37,355 bases of DNA from an uncultured Verrucomicrobiota bacterium (GTDB taxonomy: Bacteria; Verrucomicrobiota; Verrucomicrobiia; Limisphaerales; UBA9464): positions 1-37,355 of the forward strand of contig CAIOKD010000062.1 of assembly GCA_903858835.1 (NCBI GenBank). The letters are read 5' to 3'. A model generated the notes under the pieces. The model saw only the letters and a list, made by a program, of their open reading frames with translations. It was not told where the DNA came from and did no database searches. Shown here piece by piece: positions 1 to 7,189 of the stretch. The stretch's first letter is position 1. Each line of letters begins with the position of its first letter. A program made the translations under genes and the position numbers.

Positions 1-156
1 GACCTCCAACCCGCAGAATGCCGACAGGGTCATGAGGATCTCGGAGAGCTTCTCCCGGCACGCCTCGTCCAAGAGCTTCTCCCCACCGACCGTCCGCGAG
101 ATGCAATGGTACACCGCCGCCGCCCCCTCCACCCCCTTGATCCGCGCCAACCTCAT
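1..156 (-). CDS. REP-associated tyrosine transposase (Y1_Tnp), N-terminal part, cut by the window edge
   Basis: The minus strand is open from an ATG at 154-156 to the window edge, giving 52 residues with no stop. The peptide starts MRLARIKGVEG and contains AVYHCISRTVGGEKLL, the typical first beta strand and HCISRTV segment of REP-associated tyrosine transposases (IS200-like Y1_Tnp fold) that are frequent in Verrucomicrobiota and Planctomycetota. The catalytic HUH motif and tyrosine would lie beyond the left edge and cannot be checked. These single-copy enzymes are thought to act on chromosomal REP hairpins rather than to form classical IS elements. It is divergent from rex with about 85 bases between the starts. 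The family call rests on the short N-terminus only. Whether the gene is intact is unknown. Confidence 0.72.
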   Translation of the reverse strand, partial: MRLARIKGVEGAAAVYHCISRTVGGEKLLDEACREKLSEILMTLSAFCGLEV

Positions 157-186
157 GGACAAACCATGAATCCCAACCAACTCATG

Positions 187-199
187 TCAAATACTTTGA
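187..199. promoter_or_regulatory. Small inverted repeat in the AT-rich region upstream of rex
   Basis: TCAAA-TAC-TTTGA is a perfect 5-bp inverted repeat in a locally AT-rich stretch (about 181-225) between the divergent transposase and rex. It could be an operator, possibly for Rex itself, since Rex proteins bind AT-rich palindromes. It does not match the classical Rex box (TTGTGAA, four bases, TTCACAA), so the assignment is weak. Confidence 0.25.
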
Positions 200-241
200 A
201 CCTGTCACTTTATTTATTTTGACGGCTTGCTGTTGCTGTCG

Positions 242-895
242 ATGTCTTGCATACTCAGAAAAGTGAATCGGGCAGCTCGCTCAGAGATCCCGCGTAAGAC
301 GGTCTATCGTTTGTCTCAATATCTGCGATGCCTGCAGCGATTGAAGGCAAATGAAATCCAGACGGTCAGCAGTGAGGCGTTGGCCAAAGCTGCGGGGGTC
401 AAGCCAACCCAGTTGAGAAAAGATCTGACCTACTTGGGGCAGTTCGGTACTCGTGGGCTTGGTTACGACGTCGTCCAGTTGGCGGAAATGATCACCTCCC
501 ATTTGGGAACCAATCGGCTTCAACCCGTCGTTCTGGTGGGGGTTGGAAACCTCGGGAGCGCACTGCTGCAGTACCGAGGGTTCGAGCCGGAGGGATTCGA
601 GATCGTGGCGGCGTTCGACCAGATGCCGGATCGCCATCGAGAAATCCCTCTCCGGGTGCCCCTGTTGGGTATGGATCGGCTGGAATCCACCCTCTCAGAG
701 CACCATATCCGCATGGCGATCCTCTCCGTTCCCGCCGCCGCAGCTCAGGAGGTGACCAATCGCTTGGTCGATGCCGGGGTGCTGGGAATCCTCAACTTCG
801 CTCCCATCGTTCCTGTGGTTCCAGAGCATGTGGTTGTGAACCATGTGAACCTCGCCATCGAGCTTGAGAATCTCAGTTACTTCCTCAATGATTGA
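242..895 (+). CDS. rex: Redox-sensing transcriptional repressor Rex
   Basis: Rex senses the NADH/NAD+ ratio and represses respiration and fermentation genes when NADH is low. From the ATG at 242 the protein has 217 residues, the usual length. Residues about 17-76 form the winged helix, with PTQLRKDLTYLGQFGTRGLG as the recognition region. The Rossmann glycine motif VGVGNLGSALL follows at about 99-109. The C-terminal segment ends in IELENLSYFL, the domain-swapped helix of the family. A TTG at 227 would add five residues and a GTG at 263 would remove seven; none of the three has a clear Shine-Dalgarno site, so the start is uncertain. The gene lies 91 bases upstream of the chosen rlmN start, in the same direction, so the two may be co-transcribed. 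Confidence 0.94.
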   Translation: MSCILRKVNRAARSEIPRKTVYRLSQYLRCLQRLKANEIQTVSSEALAKAAGVKPTQLRKDLTYLGQFGTRGLGYDVVQLAEMITSHLGTNRLQPVVLVGVGNLGSALLQYRGFEPEGFEIVAAFDQMPDRHREIPLRVPLLGMDRLESTLSEHHIRMAILSVPAAAAQEVTNRLVDAGVLGILNFAPIVPVVPEHVVVNHVNLAIELENLSYFLND

Positions 896-986
896 AGTCG
901 GCCATTCAGGTGGTTCTGTGATCCCGGATGCGATCCGTCTCGAAATGCCCACCATCCACAGGGCTCGGCCAAGCGCGAATACCGGC

Positions 987-2150
987 ATGCTGTCGGACAT
1001 CCGGGACGAAACCCGGGAGTCCTTGGAACTCCAATTCTCGGAATGGCACCAGCCCGCCTACCGCCTCGACCAGATCCTGGAATGGCTTTACCCCCGTCGG
1101 GCGGACCAGTGGGAGGCCATGAGCAACCTACCCGGATCGCTCCGGGCACAGATGGCGGCCCGATGGTCCCTGGGCTCCTTGGATCTGGTCCGCAAACAGG
1201 GTTCCCATGACAGCACCCAGAAATTCCTGTGGCGATTGACCGACGGGGCCCTCGTGGAAAGCGTCCTGATTCCGGCCAACCCCGCCCTGTACGGTGAGGC
1301 CGCCGACCGGCACACGCTCTGCGTCTCCACCCAGGTGGGGTGCGCCTACGGTTGCCGTTTCTGCGCCAGCGGTCTGGAGGGCTGGAAACGCAACCTCGCG
1401 CCGTGGGAGATCATCGGACAGATCCTCGGCGTGGAACGTTGGCACGCCCGTCAGAAGGCCGAGATCCCCGGAAGCCCGACCACCGCACGGAGCCCCGGTA
1501 CTCGACTGATCAACAACCTGGTCATCATGGGTATGGGCGAACCATTGGCCAATTACGACCACCTGCTGAAGGCCCTTCGCACACTCAACGCCCCCTGGGG
1601 TGGTGGGATCGGCGCCCGGAAGATCACCATCTCCACCAGCGGACTGGCCCCACGGATCCGCCAGTTGGCCGAGGAGCCTGAGCAGTTCCGCCTGGCGATC
1701 TCACTGCACGGGGCCACCGATGCCGTCCGCAGCCAGATCATGCCCGTGAACCGGAAGTATCCGCTGGCCGAGCTGACCCAGGCCTGCGGCTACTACCTCG
1801 AGAGGAAGGGCAGGATGATCACCCTCGAATACATCCTGATCGAGGGCATCAACGATGCCCCGGCCGAGGTGAAGCCGCTGGCCTCCCTCGCGCGACGCCT
1901 TCACGCCAAGGTGAACCTCATTCCCTACAACTCGGTCGAGGGGTTGCCCTGGAAACGCCCCAACGAATCCCGCTGCCAAGGCTTCGCCGACGCGCTGTCC
2001 CGCAGCGGCATCGCCTGCACGCTGCGGCTCGAGAAGGGGCACGACATCGACGCGGCCTGCGGGCAACTGCGGCTCAAGACCGAGCGCGAGTCGGCGATCC
2101 GGCCCTCCGATCCCGTCTCCGGCATCGACCCGGCCCCGGTGCGCCCCTAG
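987..2150 (+). CDS. rlmN: Dual-specificity RNA methyltransferase RlmN (23S rRNA A2503 and tRNA A37)
   Basis: RlmN is a radical SAM enzyme that methylates C2 of adenosine in 23S rRNA and some tRNAs by a ping-pong mechanism. With the ATG at 987 the protein has 387 residues, close to the family length. The frame is open further upstream and ATG 945 is an alternative, but homology to RlmN begins only near the LELQFSEWHQPAYR segment. The radical SAM cluster motif CAYGCRFC gives C119, C123 and C126. The methyl-accepting C112 lies in TLCVSTQVGC, and the second catalytic cysteine C358 in DIDAACGQL. All functional cysteines are therefore present. It follows rex and is followed after 10 bases by hisH. 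Confidence 0.97.
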   Translation: MLSDIRDETRESLELQFSEWHQPAYRLDQILEWLYPRRADQWEAMSNLPGSLRAQMAARWSLGSLDLVRKQGSHDSTQKFLWRLTDGALVESVLIPANPALYGEAADRHTLCVSTQVGCAYGCRFCASGLEGWKRNLAPWEIIGQILGVERWHARQKAEIPGSPTTARSPGTRLINNLVIMGMGEPLANYDHLLKALRTLNAPWGGGIGARKITISTSGLAPRIRQLAEEPEQFRLAISLHGATDAVRSQIMPVNRKYPLAELTQACGYYLERKGRMITLEYILIEGINDAPAEVKPLASLARRLHAKVNLIPYNSVEGLPWKRPNESRCQGFADALSRSGIACTLRLEKGHDIDAACGQLRLKTERESAIRPSDPVSGIDPAPVRP

Positions 2151-2160
2151 TCTCCTCCCG

Positions 2161-2808
2161 GTGATCGCGCTCCTCGATTACGATTCCGGCAACATCCGCA
2201 GCGTCGAGAAGGCCCTCCGAAAGGCCGGTGCCGAGGTGGTGCGAACACGCACTCCGGAGGCGATGGCCGGGGCCTCGGGCATCGTGCTGCCGGGCGTCGG
2301 TGCCTTCGACGACTGCATCCAGGCACTTGAGCGACAGGGTCTCCTCGACGCGGTCCGCCGGTGGATCGCCGAAGACCGGCCGTTCCTGGGGATTTGCGTC
2401 GGATACCAGGCCCTGTTCGAGCGCAGCGACGAATTCAACTCCCGCGCGCGCGGGTTGGGGATCTTCCGCGGATCGGTGGTGCGCTTCCAACCCACCGCCG
2501 AGATGCCGAACCTGAAGATCCCGCAGATCGGCTGGAACCAGATCCACCTGTGTCAATCCGACTGTCCGCTTTACCGGGGCATCGCCGAGGGCAGTTGGTT
2601 CTATTTCGTCCATAGTTTCCACCCGAGCCCCGAGGATGCCACGATCGTGGCCACCGAGACGACCTACGGCCCCACCTTCGCGTCGTCGGTCTGGCGCGGG
2701 AACACCTTCGCCACCCAGTTCCACCCCGAGAAGAGCCAGGACAACGGCCTCCGACTGTTGGCCAATTTCGTGGCCTTGGCCGAGTCGACCCCGCCGCCGG
2801 GCCGCTGA
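2161..2808 (+). CDS. hisH: Imidazole glycerol phosphate synthase, glutamine amidotransferase subunit HisH
   Basis: HisH hydrolyses glutamine and passes ammonia to HisF for formation of imidazole glycerol phosphate in histidine synthesis. The protein has 215 residues from a GTG start at 2161, ten bases after the rlmN stop, so the two genes are probably co-transcribed. Class I amidotransferase features are complete. The nucleophile elbow GICVGYQ carries C79, and QFHPEKS carries H188 and E190 of the triad. The oxyanion strand reads LPGVGAFDD. The GICVGYQALFERSDE stretch differs slightly from the common GICLGMQ form but keeps the catalytic residues. The obligate partner hisF is not next to it; the next gene is convergent. 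Confidence 0.97.
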   Translation: MIALLDYDSGNIRSVEKALRKAGAEVVRTRTPEAMAGASGIVLPGVGAFDDCIQALERQGLLDAVRRWIAEDRPFLGICVGYQALFERSDEFNSRARGLGIFRGSVVRFQPTAEMPNLKIPQIGWNQIHLCQSDCPLYRGIAEGSWFYFVHSFHPSPEDATIVATETTYGPTFASSVWRGNTFATQFHPEKSQDNGLRLLANFVALAESTPPPGR

Positions 2809-2932
2809 TCCTTTGGCGGGCCGGTTGTTCGCCGTCGCCCGGACACAGCCCCACCCAGCGCATCGCTCGTCGGTCGCAGATCACCGGGAGCACGCGTCCT
2901 CCGCGAGCACCTCCTGGTCCTCCTATCGGCCC

Positions 2933-4039
2933 TCAGAGCCCGGCAGCCCAGGGTTCCAGGGCGTCCAAGACCGACGCCACGGAGACCGACGCCATGAGCG
3001 CGACCAGCGCCTCTGCAGTGCCGGCGATCGGCCGCCCATCGTATCGATAGAACTCAAGATGCCGCCCCCCGATCGCCGGATTGGGAATCAGGGTCCACTC
3101 CCGCCGGCGCGGATGGACGGGCGGATTCAGCGTCGGCGTCTCGATCACCCACTGGCGGGGAACCCCCATCGCCGACGCGATGTGCATGAACACGGTGTCG
3201 ACGCTCAGGAATCCCCCGGCATGCCCCACCAGGGCCATGGCCTCGCGCAGCCCCGGAGACTGCGCCTCCAAGAATTCGGCGCCCGCCGCCCGCAACTCGC
3301 CGTGCAGAGCGCGCTCCTCGTGCGCCCCGAACAGGACGATGGGAATCGCCGGATGCCGTCGGGTCCATTCCTGGATCAGCGCGGCATACCGCGCCACGGG
3401 CCAACGGCGCAACGCGAGGTTCTTGGTGCCCCCCGATCCGGTGTGGATGCCCAACCAGGGGCGGCCCGCGAGGTTCCGTTCCTCGAGCCATCCGCGGGCC
3501 CAAGCCCGCTCGTCTTCGGTGAGGAACACCTCGTACCCGGGATGTCCAAGCCGCGGGGCCAAGCCCAGCAACCCGATCAGCCGGGCGTTGTTCTCCATCA
3601 CGTGCACCGAATAATCCTGTGGCAGCGAACGGGTCACCAGCCATCGGTCCATCCACGACTGGTTCTCGTATTCGTGACTGAGCCGCGTTTCGGCGCCGAT
3701 CAACCGGGCGATCAGTCGATAGCCCCGGCGTCCCTGGGTGTGGGTGTTGATGGAGAGATCATACCGACGCCGACGCAGTTCCAGACATCGGGCCACCGAT
3801 GACAGACTCCCCTCCTTGAGGAAATCATGCCGGATCACCTCGCGGACGTTCGGATTGCTCCGGAGAACCTCTGCCGCACCCGCCCACAGGACCAACACAT
3901 CGATCTCCGCCGACGGAAACTGGAGATGCAGCTCATGCAACAGCGGGGTCGCCATGAGCGTGTCGCCGATGCCGGAGAGGGACAGGACGAGGATTCGCTT
4001 CACCGTGCCGACACGGTATGGACCGGTGACGATGGCCAC
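2933..4039 (-). CDS. Glycosyltransferase family 9 protein (heptosyltransferase-like)
   Basis: GT9 enzymes transfer ADP-heptose or related sugars during lipopolysaccharide core or glycan assembly on the cytoplasmic face of the membrane. The protein has 368 residues and a two-Rossmann GT-B plan. The N-terminal glycine loop LSGIGDTLMATPLL is at about 21-34. The nucleotide-sugar segment HTGSGGTKNLALRRWP is at about 199-214. The conserved SVDTVFMHIASAMGVP segment is at about 279-294. A GTG at codon 13, just before KRILVLSLSGIGD, is an alternative start that fits the family better, so the first 12 residues may not be translated. The acceptor cannot be told from sequence. It is convergent with hisH and divergent from rho. 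Confidence 0.92.
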   Translation of the reverse strand: MAIVTGPYRVGTVKRILVLSLSGIGDTLMATPLLHELHLQFPSAEIDVLVLWAGAAEVLRSNPNVREVIRHDFLKEGSLSSVARCLELRRRRYDLSINTHTQGRRGYRLIARLIGAETRLSHEYENQSWMDRWLVTRSLPQDYSVHVMENNARLIGLLGLAPRLGHPGYEVFLTEDERAWARGWLEERNLAGRPWLGIHTGSGGTKNLALRRWPVARYAALIQEWTRRHPAIPIVLFGAHEERALHGELRAAGAEFLEAQSPGLREAMALVGHAGGFLSVDTVFMHIASAMGVPRQWVIETPTLNPPVHPRRREWTLIPNPAIGGRHLEFYRYDGRPIAGTAEALVALMASVSVASVLDALEPWAAGL

Positions 4040-4113
4040 AAGGCGGGGGAAGATCCGCTCCGCAGGGACCTTCAGGTGCCATCGAGGATGGGCCTCTCCA
4101 TCGGGCGCGTTTT

Positions 4114-4198
4114 TGTCGCCCTAAATGACTTGCGGCGACCGGAGTTCAGCACAATCTTGTCTCTCCGCAGGTGGCGACACACTCCTCGAGTGTCGCCC
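4114..4198. promoter_or_regulatory. Repeated GGCGAC/GTCGCC stem-loops in the rho upstream region
   Basis: Four copies of one hexamer alternate in orientation: GTCGCC 4115-4120, GGCGAC 4134-4139, GGCGAC 4173-4178 and GTCGCC 4192-4197. The first and last are embedded in an identical TGTCGCCC. They can form stem 4115-4120/4134-4139 plus the stronger 8-bp stem GGCGACAC/GTGTCGCC (4173-4180/4190-4197). Alternatively the copies can pair crosswise. This is attenuator-like geometry about 105-185 bases upstream of the rho ATG. The copies could equally be DNA operator sites for the divergent pair. Confidence 0.45.
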
Positions 4199-4301
4199 AT
4201 ATTCCCCCCGGTCCTATTTCCGCTCGGAACTGCGTTGGCGTCTTTGAGGACGCTCCCGAGGCAGACCCATCCCAAACCCATTTCCAAGGAACCGTTTCCC
4301 A

Positions 4302-5906
4302 ATGCCCCGCGCACCGAAAGACCCGTCCGCACCCAAAAAGGCACGGACGCCCCGAAAGAAGTCCGAGATCCCGCCGGAGTCCGCGGATGAATCGCCGAAA
4401 TCCTCCAAACCCGAGGCACCGATCGCAGCCGCGGAATCCACCCCCCGGATCAACACCGCCGAGGACACCTCGCTGAACGTGCCGCCGCCCCAGCCCGGAC
4501 AGGTCCGCACCCGGGAGGCCGACGAGGAGCCCTTGGTCGTCAAAGCATCCCCGCTGCCGCCCCGGGCACGCATGGCCCCGCCCAACGAGGATGCGCCCGT
4601 GCCCGATGCCCCCGAGAAACCCCAGGTGGTGATCGAGCCGAAGACCCTCAACCTGCACGAATTGCAACCGATGCCCATCGGGCCTCTGGCCGACGTGGCC
4701 AAGCATTTCGGCATCGAGAACTACGGCACGCTCAAGCGCCAGGAGATCATCTTCCAGATCGTCCAGCGCAACCTGGCCGCCGGCGGCATCATCAACACCC
4801 GCGGCGTCCTGGAGGTGATGCCGGAGGGCTTCGGTTTCCTGCGTTCCCCGGCCTTCAATTACCTGCCCTGCCCCGAAGACATCTACGTGTCCCCGTCGCA
4901 GATCCGCCGCTTCGACCTGGCCACCGGCGACGATGTCGAGGGACAGGTGCGCCCGCCGAAGGACAAGGAGAAGTTCTACGCCCTGCTGAAGGTCGAGCGC
5001 GTGGCCGGACTCGATCCCGACAAGGCGAAGGAGAAGACCCACTTCGAGAACCTCACCCCGCTGTTCCCGAATCGGCGCTTCCTGCTCGAGACCTCGCCCG
5101 ACGAATACAGCACCCGGGTCGTCGACATCGTCTGCCCCGTCGGCAAGGGGACCCGCGGCCTGATCGTCGCCCCGCCCCGCACCGGCAAGACCGTGCTGAT
5201 GCAGAAGCTGGCCAACGCCATCCTCAAGAACAACACCGACTGCCACCTGATCATCCTGCTGATCGACGAGCGCCCGGAGGAGGTCACCGACATGGAGCGT
5301 TCCTGTCGCGGGGCCGAGGTGGTGAGTTCCACCTTCGACGAGCCGCCCGAGCGTCACGTCCAGGTGGCCGAGATGGTCATCGAAAAAGCCCGGCGCATGG
5401 TCGAGCACAAGAAGGACGTGGTGATCCTGCTCGATTCGATCACCCGCTTGGCGCGCGCCTACAACACGGTGCAGCCGCATTCGGGCAAGATCCTCTCGGG
5501 CGGCGTCGACGCCAACGCATTGCACAAGCCCAAGCGCTTCTTCGGGGCAGCCCGCAACATCGAGGAGGGCGGATCCCTGACGATCATGGCCACGGCGCTG
5601 GTCGACACCGGCAGCCGCATGGACGAGGTGATCTTCGAGGAGTTCAAAGGCACCGGAAACATGGAGATCCACCTCGACCGTTCGCTGGTCGATCGCCGCA
5701 TCTTCCCCTCGATCAACATCGAGAAGTCCGGCACCCGCAAGGAGGAGCTCCTGTACCATCCCGACGAATACCAGCGCATCTCCGTGCTGCGCCGCGCCCT
5801 GGTCGGTGTCCCACCCGTGGAATCGATGGAACTGCTGCTCGGCAAACTCAAGAAGACGCCGAACAACATCATGTTCCTGCTGTCCATGGGCGCGCCCTCG
5901 CGTTGA
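4302..5906 (+). CDS. rho: Transcription termination factor Rho
   Basis: Rho is the hexameric RNA-dependent ATPase and translocase that terminates transcription. The protein has 534 residues, over 100 more than E. coli Rho. The excess is an N-terminal extension of about 115 residues rich in Pro, Lys, Glu and Ala. The Rho N-terminal helical domain starts near [21 protein letters not shown], then the cold-shock-like RNA-binding domain with GFGFLRSP. The ATPase core has the P-loop APPRTGKT (290-297, K296), Walker [17 protein letters not shown], and the Q- and R-loop region running from [17 protein letters not shown] to [25 protein letters not shown]. The P-loop has RT where E. coli has KA. It is convergent with the CarH-like gene. 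Confidence 0.98.
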   Translation: MPRAPKDPSAPKKARTPRKKSEIPPESADESPKSSKPEAPIAAAESTPRINTAEDTSLNVPPPQPGQVRTREADEEPLVVKASPLPPRARMAPPNEDAPVPDAPEKPQVVIEPKTLNLHELQPMPIGPLADVAKHFGIENYGTLKRQEIIFQIVQRNLAAGGIINTRGVLEVMPEGFGFLRSPAFNYLPCPEDIYVSPSQIRRFDLATGDDVEGQVRPPKDKEKFYALLKVERVAGLDPDKAKEKTHFENLTPLFPNRRFLLETSPDEYSTRVVDIVCPVGKGTRGLIVAPPRTGKTVLMQKLANAILKNNTDCHLIILLIDERPEEVTDMERSCRGAEVVSSTFDEPPERHVQVAEMVIEKARRMVEHKKDVVILLDSITRLARAYNTVQPHSGKILSGGVDANALHKPKRFFGAARNIEEGGSLTIMATALVDTGSRMDEVIFEEFKGTGNMEIHLDRSLVDRRIFPSINIEKSGTRKEELLYHPDEYQRISVLRRALVGVPPVESMELLLGKLKKTPNNIMFLLSMGAPSR

Positions 5907-5921
5907 GGGCCGAGGCACCGA

Positions 5922-5937
5922 CGCGGTTTCAACCGCG
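5922..5937. terminator. Short GC hairpin between convergent rho and carH-like genes
   Basis: CGCGGT-TTCA-ACCGCG forms a 6-bp stem with a 4-base loop, just after the rho stop and overlapping the stop codon of the minus-strand gene. No U-run follows on either strand, so if it acts in termination it is not a classical intrinsic terminator. Confidence 0.3.
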
Positions 5938-6951
5938 CCCAAGCGGACCATGTGATCCGTGGGCGGACTCTCCGCGCAGGCGATTGAGTTGGTCGCGCAG
6001 ATCGTCGAGCCCGCCCACCAGAACCGCTCCGATCGATTCGATCTCGGAACGGTAGGCTGCGCTGGCTCGCCCCCCCACCAAGATCCGGGTGGAGGCGGGC
6101 AGCAGACGCCGGAGCAGCTTCAGCTCCAGAGCGAGTGACGGATCGCCGGTGGGGTGCACCACGCTCAACCCGACGGCCTTCGCCCCCTGCTCGGTGGCCA
6201 TTCCGGCGATCTCCTCGGCCGGAAGGCACGCACCGCCGTAGACCACGCGCCAGCCCAGGCCGGTGGAGGCAGCGGCAACGATGATCGCCCCCAGTTCATG
6301 CACCTGTCCGGAGGGCGTGGTGACCACCATCACCGGGGCCCGCGGGTGCAGAGCGATCGGCCGGGCGATGTTCCCCAGGAAGGTACGGAGGACCGACGTG
6401 GCCACGTGCTCCTGCGACACCTTCACCTCGCCGCGCAGCCAACCATCCCCGATGCGCTCGACCAGCGGCACGATCAGCTCAGCCAACAGCCGCATCTGAC
6501 CCATCGCCACGGAGGCTCGTTCCAGCAGGCCCTCCAGGCCCGCAGCGTCGGTCCGCAACACCGCCTGGAAGGCTCCCTCCAGGAAGCCCAAGGTTTCTTC
6601 GGCGGCTGGCGCGCTCCCGACAACGAAGGGCACTCCGATGCCCCCGCCGACGGGCGAGAATTCTCTGGAATGCTCTACGGAGGCGAAACCCCGATCGGAG
6701 CCCGATAGAAGGGAGCGCAGGGAATCGACGGAAAGAGACGCGATGGTTCCGATCGAAAACCCGGCCTCGGTCGCGCGACGCAGCAGAGTCAATCGCTCGA
6801 TGTCCGCGGCCGAATACAGGCGCTGCCTGCCCTCGGAACGGGCCGGACGAACCGTCTGATAGCGTTTTTCCCAAGCCCGAATGACATGGGGACTCAAACC
6901 CGTTTGCTGTGCGACGGTCCTGATCGAATGCTTGACCGCGGGATCACTCAT
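5929..6951 (-). CDS. CarH-like MerR-family regulator with B12-binding domains (putative light and adenosylcobalamin sensor)
   Basis: The protein has 340 residues from ATG 6949-6951; the frame is open further upstream but homology starts at [12 protein letters not shown]. Residues 8-75 are a MerR winged helix ([23 protein letters not shown]). A linker of about 40 residues follows, then the four-helix cobalamin cap (about 120-195) and the Rossmann B12 domain (about 205-325). The CarH photoreceptor signature W-x9-EH is exact: W171, then E181-H182. The lower axial histidine H218 lies in QVHELG, where the usual E/DxHxxG motif has glutamine first. CarH proteins bind adenosylcobalamin as tetramers in the dark, repress, and fall apart in light. 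Light sensing here is inference from the W-x9-EH signature. The gene is divergent from a sigma factor, with repeated putative operators between them. Confidence 0.92.
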   Translation of the reverse strand: MSDPAVKHSIRTVAQQTGLSPHVIRAWEKRYQTVRPARSEGRQRLYSAADIERLTLLRRATEAGFSIGTIASLSVDSLRSLLSGSDRGFASVEHSREFSPVGGGIGVPFVVGSAPAAEETLGFLEGAFQAVLRTDAAGLEGLLERASVAMGQMRLLAELIVPLVERIGDGWLRGEVKVSQEHVATSVLRTFLGNIARPIALHPRAPVMVVTTPSGQVHELGAIIVAAASTGLGWRVVYGGACLPAEEIAGMATEQGAKAVGLSVVHPTGDPSLALELKLLRRLLPASTRILVGGRASAAYRSEIESIGAVLVGGLDDLRDQLNRLRGESAHGSHGPLGRG

Positions 6952-6962
6952 TTCCGAACAAC

Positions 6963-7010
6963 GTTGACCGAAAGTTGAACACAAGCAAGACATACGAATC
7001 CAACTTAGAC
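6963..7010 (-). promoter_or_regulatory. Putative operator for the carH-like gene (CTAAGTTGG copy and 11-bp-spaced GTTGA repeats)
   Basis: On the minus strand, GTCTAAGTTGG (7010 down to 7000) matches the motif found twice on the other side of the spacer. It lies directly downstream of a TTGAAA box (plus-strand 7017-7022), that is, where a MerR-type protein usually binds. Nearer the gene, GTTGA occurs at 6963 and 6974, exactly 11 bases apart. No good -10 box was found at the standard distance. Confidence 0.45.
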
Positions 7011-7079
7011 AAAGGATTTCAAAAAGGACCAACCAAACACCAAAAAACCATGAAATCAGGTCTTTGTTGAAAATTGTTA

Positions 7080-7134
7080 GACATTTCGAAATCCATTTGT
7101 TGACATTTCGTCTAAGTTTGAACTAAGTTGGTTG
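7080..7134 (+). promoter_or_regulatory. Promoter with phased 11-bp repeats upstream of the sigma factor gene (putative CarH operator)
   Basis: Five consecutive 11-mers can be aligned without gaps from 7080: GACATTTCGAA, ATCCATTTGTT, GACATTTCGTC, TAAGTTTGAAC and TAAGTTGGTTG. GACATTTCG recurs after exactly 22 bases and CTAAGTT after exactly 11. A perfect -35 box TTGACA (7100-7105) sits inside the array; the -10 region 17-18 bases downstream is weak (TAAGTT). Weaker units may extend upstream to about 7058. CarH of Thermus binds 11-bp direct repeats overlapping the -35 region, so the arrangement fits repression by the divergent regulator. Confidence 0.6.
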
Positions 7135-7189
7135 CAGCTCGCTTCCAAAGGTCCGTCCACGGAAATCTCAACTCCAGAAATCTACGCTG

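Noticed and set aside
187-225. Classical Rex operator upstream of rex
   Set aside because: The inverted repeat TCAAA-TAC-TTTGA is present but does not match the consensus TTGTGAA-N4-TTCACAA; kept only as a weak regulatory site.
2809-2932. Possible small gene between hisH and the GT9 gene
   Set aside because: Short frames only, no ribosome site and no conserved features; it is a convergent intergenic stretch without a clear hairpin plus T-run.
4146-5951. 601-codon open frame on the minus strand across rho
   Set aside because: It lies opposite the conserved rho gene and its protein is low-complexity, rich in His, Gly and Arg. High GC at third codon positions produces such frames.
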